Positions 5,586 to 9,990 of a stretch of 9,990 nt of DNA are shown here, piece by piece (positions within the stretch are counted from its first letter, which is position 1; every line of letters starts with the position of its first letter). Source of the stretch: Gammaproteobacteria bacterium RIFCSPHIGHO2_12_FULL_45_12 (GTDB lineage Bacteria; Pseudomonadota; Gammaproteobacteria; DSM-16500); contig MGYH01000046.1 in assembly GCA_001801665.1 (NCBI GenBank), forward strand, positions 33,864 to 43,853, read 5' to 3'. The position numbers and the translations under genes are program-made. The notes below the pieces were generated by a model. The model was not told the DNA's origin. It did no database searches and saw only the letters and a list, made by a program, of their open reading frames with translations.

Positions 5586-7073
5586 TTAATATTTCTCGTC
5601 AATGTGATAATTGGGCGCTTCTTTGGTGATTTGAACATCATGTACATGGCCTTCACGCGAACCTGAGGCAGTGATCCGTACAAAATTCGGTTTCATTTTT
5701 AATTCATTGATATCAGCGCAACCCACATAACCCATTCCCGAACGCAAGCCGCCCATTAACTGCGTAATGATACCGACCAACGTGCCCTTGTAAGGAATGC
5801 GGCCCTCAATCCCTTCCGGCACTAATTTTTCCGTATCAATTGTGCCATCCTGAAAGTACCGGTCGCTTGAGCCATGACGCTGCGCCATGGCACCAAGCGA
5901 ACCCATCCCACGATAAGATTTGTATGAACGGCCATGAAAAAGCTCCACTTCACCAGGCGCTTCTTCTGTTCCTGCAAACAAACTACCCACCATGACTGCC
6001 GATGCCCCTGCCGCTAATGCCTTGCAAATATCACCTGAATAGCGAATCCCCCCATCCGCAATGACACCCACACCCGTCCCTGCCAATGCGTCACTCACCA
6101 TGGAGATGGCGGTAATTTGCGGCATGCCTACGCCGGTGACAATTCGGGTGGTGCAAATAGAGCCAGGCCCAATCCCCACTTTCACGGCATCCACACCGGC
6201 CTTCGCCAATGCTGTTGCGGCTTCGGCTGTTGCAATGTTGCCGCCGATGATGGTTAAACCAGGAAAAGCTTTTCTTACCCTGCGCACACAGTCTATGACA
6301 TTTTTGGAGTGCCCATGCGCCGTATCAACCACAATGATATCCACGCCAGCGACAACCAGCGCCTTCACCCGTGCCTCCGTATCCGCACCGGTGCCGACAG
6401 CCGCACCCACACGCAATTGACCCTGCTCATCTTTACAAGCCAACGGTTTGGCTTGCTCTTTCAAAATATCTTTTACCGTGATCATCCCCTGCAACTGAAA
6501 CTGATCATTCACCACCAATACTTTTTCAATGCGATGCTTGTGCAACAGTTTTTTCACTAATTCGCGGTCTGCTGATTCTTTTACCGTGACCAATCTCTCT
6601 TTCGGTGTCATTAAATTGGCAACGGGTTGGTCCAGATTGGTTTCAAAGCGTAAATCCCGACTCGTCACAATACCCGCCACTCTTTGACCCGCTTCAATCA
6701 CAGGAAACGCATGGAAATGATAGCGTTTACTCAATTCCAATACCTCACGCACGGTCGTTTGAGGCGAAATGGTGACCGCATCCTTGACCACACCACTTTC
6801 ATAGCGCTTCACCTTGCGCACCTGAGCCGCTTGCTCTTCAATCGGCATATTTTTATGAATAATGCCAATCCCCCCCTCTTGCGCCAGCGCAATGGCCAAC
6901 CTTGACTCAGTCACGGTGTCCATGGCAGCGGACAGCAAGGGAATATTGAGGGTAATATGGCGTGTCAGCGAGGTTTTAAGATCAACATTTTTAGGCAGAA
7001 CGGACGATTCTCCTGGCAGGAGCAAGACATCGTCAAACGTCAGGGCAGCTTCTTTCTGGATGAGACGAATCAT
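5586..7073 (-). CDS. guaB: IMP dehydrogenase
   Basis: GuaB oxidises IMP to XMP with NAD, the first committed step to GMP. The 495 residues begin MIRLIQKEAALTFDDVLL. They contain two CBS domains (about 95-205), the catalytic loop GIGPGSICTTRIVTG with the nucleophile Cys at about 307, the MGSLGAM flap region and the terminal HVHDVQITKEAPNY. I choose the ATG at 7073 because GGGGGAG lies 6 nt upstream and the family begins here. The open frame continues to a GTG at 7148, but that 25-residue extension is not family-like. It is first gene of the guaB-guaA-tadA unit and divergent from xseA, as in many gammaproteobacteria. Confidence 0.97.
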   Translation of the reverse strand: MIRLIQKEAALTFDDVLLLPGESSVLPKNVDLKTSLTRHITLNIPLLSAAMDTVTESRLAIALAQEGGIGIIHKNMPIEEQAAQVRKVKRYESGVVKDAVTISPQTTVREVLELSKRYHFHAFPVIEAGQRVAGIVTSRDLRFETNLDQPVANLMTPKERLVTVKESADRELVKKLLHKHRIEKVLVVNDQFQLQGMITVKDILKEQAKPLACKDEQGQLRVGAAVGTGADTEARVKALVVAGVDIIVVDTAHGHSKNVIDCVRRVRKAFPGLTIIGGNIATAEAATALAKAGVDAVKVGIGPGSICTTRIVTGVGMPQITAISMVSDALAGTGVGVIADGGIRYSGDICKALAAGASAVMVGSLFAGTEEAPGEVELFHGRSYKSYRGMGSLGAMAQRHGSSDRYFQDGTIDTEKLVPEGIEGRIPYKGTLVGIITQLMGGLRSGMGYVGCADINELKMKPNFVRITASGSREGHVHDVQITKEAPNYHIDEKY

Positions 7074-7114
7074 GGTTAACTCCCCCTTGCACAAATAGCA
7101 GGTTAAAATTAACC
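7074..7114 (-). promoter_or_regulatory. guaB leader with three GGTTAA half-sites around the ribosome site
   Basis: The plus strand has GGTTAA at 7074-7079 and 7101-7106, and TTAACC at 7109-7114. The last two form an inverted repeat, GGTTAA-AA-TTAACC, that could be an operator. In the mRNA, the 7114-7109 strand could also pair with 7079-7074, enclosing the GGGGGAG ribosome site in a loop. The ribosome site itself is unusually strong. No E. coli-type PurR box is visible. Function is inferred. Confidence 0.35.
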
Positions 7115-7170
7115 GCCCATAGTACACAAAAACCCGCTCAGGCACCACCCTTATCCCATTATTTTCCCCC

Positions 7171-7199
7171 TGGCGACTGCGCCACGCCCATGATATGAT
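7171..7199 (+). promoter_or_regulatory. Possible xseA promoter
   Basis: TGATATGAT gives an extended -10 with TATGAT at 7194-7199. A weak -35, TGGCGA, lies 17 nt upstream at 7171-7176. The -10 ends 8 nt before the xseA ATG, which has no Shine-Dalgarno, so a leaderless or near-leaderless message is plausible. Confidence 0.35.
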
Positions 7200-7207
7200 T
7201 CTTCGTC

Positions 7208-8425
7208 ATGGAAACAACTGGCATTGAGCAAACAGAAGCAGTCTATACGGTTAGCCGCCTCAATAATGAAGTGCGTTTTTTGCTGGAAGACAGCTTCCAG
7301 ACCGTCTGGGTTGAAGGCGAAATCTCGAATTTTATCGCACCGCATTCCGGACACTGGTATTTTTCACTCAAAGATGCGGCTGCTCAAGTTCGCTGCGCGC
7401 TCTTTCGCGGCAACCAGCGCAAACCCGGATTCACCCCCAAAGATGGCAGCCATGTCTTACTCAAAGCAAGGGTAAGCCTGTACGCCAATCGCGGTGATTA
7501 TCAGCTCATTGTCGATGACATGGAAGAACGCGGTGAAGGGAAGTTGCGCCGCGCCTATGAATTGCTGAAAAAGAAACTGGGAGCTGCCTGATGGTTTGCA
7601 CCGGAACACAAAAAAACGCTGCCCCCTTTTCCAGAACAAATTGGCGTCATCACCTCAGCGACCGGCGCGGCCATTCGCGATATCCTGACCATCTTAAAAC
7701 GCCGCTACCCTTGTGTGCCCGTCATTATTTACCCCACCCTTGTGCAGGGAGACACGGCCGCACCGCAGATCGCAAACGCGATTCAAGTGGCCAATCAACG
7801 TCACGAATGCGATGTCCTCATTCTGGCGCGCGGTGGCGGCTCACTGGAAGACTTATGGCCTTTCAATGAAGAAATGGTCGCGCAAGCCATTTTCAAAAGC
7901 GCCCTGCCCATTATTAGCGGGGTGGGACATGAAATTGATTTTACCATTGCCGATTTTGTCGCTGACAAACGTGCGCCCACACCTTCTGCCGCCGCCGAAC
8001 TCGCCACCCCAAAAATAGATGACTTGCTGATTGCTTTATCACGGCAACAACAGCAACTCACGCGCCAGATGGAACGAACATTTTTGCAGTCCCAGCAACA
8101 ACTCATCTGGATGCAGAAACATTTACTCAATCAACATCCCAAACGCCGCTTAACTGAAAAAAGACAACGCCTGGAATTCATGAAGCTCGCCTTGGTTCAA
8201 GGACAACGCCGTTTGATTGACCAGCTAAAAACACGTCTTGGCAATGCCGCTGCCAAACTGGATGGCTTAAGCCCGCTTGCAACCTTGGAACGGGGTTTTG
8301 CCATTGCAACCCTGCCAAACCAACAAGTGTTGCGTCACGTCAATGAAGTTTCCCCTGGTGACAAACTAAATCTGCGTTTGGCTGTCGGCACACTTCAGTG
8401 CTCGGTGCTCAGCAAATCCCATTGA
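7208..8425 (+). pseudogene. xseA: Exonuclease VII large subunit, interrupted by in-frame UGA
   Basis: XseA is the catalytic subunit of exonuclease VII, which degrades single-stranded DNA. The first 127 codons give the OB-fold nucleic-acid-binding domain (AVYTVSRLNNEVRFLLE, VWVEGEISNF, SGHWYFSLKD, GDYQLIVDDM). Codon 128 is TGA (7589-7591). The same frame then continues at once with WFAPEHKKTLPPFPEQIGVI, where relatives read GLFxxxxKKPLP. It keeps the nuclease motifs GVITSATGAAIRDIL, ARGGGSLEDLW and GVGHEIDFTIADFVADKRAPTPSAAAE, and ends with the usual C-terminal LSPLATLERGFAI segment. There is no frameshift. The nuclease half could restart only at GTG 7715, losing GVITSATGAA. Possibilities are a recent nonsense mutation, a sequencing error, or readthrough. 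At 405 codons it is somewhat shorter than E. coli XseA, mainly in the coiled coil. Confidence 0.85.
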
Positions 8426-8441
8426 GGAGCATTTTGTGCAA

Positions 8442-8514
8442 CGAAGCCATCCAGAATGTATCCAATATAATGATTTTTGACGACGGTCTGGATGGCTTCG
8501 GCCAAACAACGGCC
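8442..8514. repeat. Mosaic palindromic intergenic repeat after xseA
   Basis: CGAAGCCATCCAGA (8442-8455) and TCTGGATGGCTTCG (8487-8500) are a perfect 14-bp inverted repeat around a 31-nt loop. Directly attached is a second hairpin, GGCC-AAACAAC-GGCC (8500-8514), followed by CTCGCAACGACG. The TGGATGGCTTCG...CTCGCAAnGACG pattern resembles, from memory, dispersed palindromic repeats in Legionellales, Coxiella and Rickettsia genomes. It sits between convergent genes and may also limit readthrough in both directions. Confidence 0.65.
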
Positions 8515-8544
8515 TCGCAACGACGAATGATGCAACAAAGCCCA

Positions 8545-8784
8545 TCAGGAAGCATATTCCGCTCTCACCAGCGACAGATCTGCCTTTGACGCCACTTGCT
8601 CCGTCACAACAACCTCATCCAGTAACGACAGTAAATCTTGCAGTTTTTTGGCGTGTGTTTCTCTTTCTGCTTTTAACGAGGCATTGACTTCAAGCACCAT
8701 CCGTAAATCTTTTCTTAACGTTTCCACCTCGGACAATAACATCATCATTTTTTCTTCAAGCTTTTGCAATAAGTTTTCCGTCAT
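8545..8784 (-). CDS. Small coiled-coil protein, ZapB/TIGR02449-like
   Basis: About 79 residues, almost wholly predicted coiled coil, begin MTENLLQKLEEKMMMLLSEVETLRKDL and continue through LKAERETHAKKLQDLLSLLDEV. This resembles the short TIGR02449 family and cell-division factor ZapB, which are usually 65-85 residues; the closing LLSLLDEV recalls ZapB's LQALLGRMEEV. I choose the ATG at 8784 because GGAAG lies 7 nt upstream; a GTG immediately before it is also possible. The C-terminal ~20 residues (VVTEQVASKADLSLVRAEYAS) are not coiled coil and look like an extension. TIGR02449 genes usually neighbour zapA, which is not visible here. It lies 47 nt after the glycosyltransferase and may be cotranscribed with it. 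Family assignment rests on short low-complexity sequence, so it is tentative. Confidence 0.6.
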   Translation of the reverse strand: MTENLLQKLEEKMMMLLSEVETLRKDLRMVLEVNASLKAERETHAKKLQDLLSLLDEVVVTEQVASKADLSLVRAEYAS

Positions 8785-8831
8785 CACTCGTCTTCCCGTT
8801 TGAAAATCAATTTAAACTCTATCCTACCGTA

Positions 8832-9990
8832 TCAGGACTTTTTTTCAATCGGAATAAACGCCACCGGCGCATTGATGACAGCCTTTTTTTGCCAAAGAAA
8901 ATGGGTAGGCTGCTCTAATTTAAACATAAAATAATGCTGAAAATAAGGTAACAACGCTGACACATATTGCTCTCGTGTGACAAAAATAGTATTTTTCGGC
9001 TTATCATTAAGGATTGGCCAGGCGGCGGTGATGGTGGAGGCATCTAGTGTCTCTCTCTCCCCTATCACCGAATAATGCCGCGTATCAGGCGGTAACTGCA
9101 GATAAAAATCGAGTTTAGTCTCAGCATCTAACATCACCACCTGCCAGGTTGGCCATGGGCGCTGTTTCGCGGCTTCCCTTTTAAGTTGCACCGCAAACTT
9201 TTCCACACCCACTTGTGAGTAATACCATGCAGGCACCACATCCATTCCTAAAAACAAGATGACATAAGTCACGATCAGCACAACCGTCGCTAACCACTGA
9301 CGCCATGCCAATGAGGGTGCTGCGGTGATCCATTCAGCCGTCAGCAAGATGGCAAATGGCACCAAGGGCAAGACATAATAGCTGCGGCGTGAACCACTGA
9401 CGGTAAAAAACAAAAAGATGACCAGCAGACTCCAGATTAACCAACGCACATTTAATGACAGGGATGTCCACCGCGACCTAAGCGCCAATAAAGCGGGCAC
9501 CAAGAAAAACGCCCAAGGCAAGGTGTAAATGGGCAAAAAGACAAAATAAGTATAAAGGGGGCCGCGATGATCAAACGGCTTAAAATACCGTAAAACATTT
9601 TCCTTATACACCAGATATAAGCCGCTCTCGCCATATTGCTCACCCCCAAAATGGCTGGACAGCCAGAAAGGCAATAAATACACCGTGAGGGCAGGTATGA
9701 CGGCAAACAACAAAGGCCAACGCAAGTGTCGCCGCCATGATCGTTGCAACACGATATCCACGAAGACGGCCAATAAGGGCACCATGGCGCCGACCAAGCC
9801 CTTACATAAGGATGTGAGTGCCAAAATCATAAAAAACACGGCATAATCCATCCCGCTCGCCTGTTGTTTTTTATCAAAATACCATGACACGGCGAACAAG
9901 CTCCCCGCCATGTTTAACATGTCTGCGCTGCTGGTACGCGCCCAAAAAACAAAAAAATAAGTGGTGAGCAGCATCCACGCCGCCAACAAG
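8832..9990 (-). CDS. ArnT-like membrane glycosyltransferase, N-terminus outside window
   Basis: This is the C-terminal ~386 residues of a multi-pass protein of the ArnT/PMT superfamily, which moves a sugar from a polyprenyl-phosphate carrier to lipid A or another envelope target on the periplasmic side. The visible part has the ARxxxxDMLxM segment (FFVFWARTSSADMLNMAGS), at least six further hydrophobic helices, the SGSRRSYYVLPLVPFAILL segment typical of this family, and a soluble C-terminal domain of about 140 residues. The frame is open to the window edge, so the true start and the N-terminal acidic catalytic loop are not visible. ArnT proper transfers L-Ara4N, but substrate cannot be told from this portion. 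The coiled-coil gene follows. Confidence 0.8.
   Translation of the reverse strand, partial: LLAAWMLLTTYFFVFWARTSSADMLNMAGSLFAVSWYFDKKQQASGMDYAVFFMILALTSLCKGLVGAMVPLLAVFVDIVLQRSWRRHLRWPLLFAVIPALTVYLLPFWLSSHFGGEQYGESGLYLVYKENVLRYFKPFDHRGPLYTYFVFLPIYTLPWAFFLVPALLALRSRWTSLSLNVRWLIWSLLVIFLFFTVSGSRRSYYVLPLVPFAILLTAEWITAAPSLAWRQWLATVVLIVTYVILFLGMDVVPAWYYSQVGVEKFAVQLKREAAKQRPWPTWQVVMLDAETKLDFYLQLPPDTRHYSVIGERETLDASTITAAWPILNDKPKNTIFVTREQYVSALLPYFQHYFMFKLEQPTHFLWQKKAVINAPVAFIPIEKKS

Noticed and set aside
6061..6420. 119-residue plus-strand open frame inside guaB
   Set aside because: It is a mirror of guaB codon bias in the opposite strand, with no start signal or family resemblance.
7074..7148. N-terminal extension of GuaB from the upstream GTG
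   Set aside because: The 25 extra residues are unlike the family, and the ATG at 7073 has an excellent ribosome site.
7589..7591. UGA recoded as Trp or selenocysteine
   Set aside because: brnT ends in UGA right before brnA, which makes sense only as a stop, and XseA relatives have Gly here. No selenocysteine role is known in this family.
8398..8589. 63-residue plus-strand open frame after xseA
   Set aside because: It overlaps the xseA end and translates the palindromic repeat, then runs antisense into the coiled-coil gene.

Overview
The window looks like the chromosome of a gammaproteobacterium. From memory of protein families, the guaB, guaA, tadA, xseA and RMD1-type proteins have a Legionellales (Coxiellaceae/Legionellaceae-like) flavour, but I cannot place the organism more precisely. 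Every gene except xseA lies on the minus strand. I judge by eye that the first ~2.3 kb is more AT-rich than the housekeeping block.

Region 1 (about 1-2480) looks accessory. It holds a divergent S-adenosylhomocysteine-hydrolase-like protein and a brnT-brnA toxin-antitoxin pair. Between them is a ~350-base gap whose minus strand contains a candidate riboswitch or attenuator. One RNA strand there can pair either with an upstream strand (an aptamer-like P1) or with a downstream strand, and the second choice would block an intrinsic terminator just before the SAH-hydrolase-like gene. I could not match it to a riboswitch class I know.

Region 2 (2485-3540) is an RMD1/DUF155-family membrane-anchored protein, followed by a ~220-base spacer with three perfect hairpins in a row.

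Region 3 (3541-8425) is the housekeeping core. guaB, guaA and tadA form a tight minus-strand operon with 2-nt and 0-nt gaps: IMP to XMP to GMP synthesis plus tRNA wobble A-to-I editing. xseA, the exonuclease VII large subunit, is divergent from guaB. xseA is interrupted by an in-frame UGA at codon 128, at the boundary between the OB-fold and nuclease domains. The reading frame is otherwise intact on both sides.

Region 4 (8426-9990) has a mosaic palindromic repeat after xseA, a small coiled-coil protein of ZapB/TIGR02449 type, and an ArnT-like membrane glycosyltransferase that runs off the right edge.

A recurring theme is that three genes (brnT, the DUF155 gene, xseA) have no convincing Shine-Dalgarno but carry a -10-like box ending 6-8 nt before the start codon, consistent with leaderless mRNAs. 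I found no tRNA, rRNA, CRISPR array or insertion sequence.
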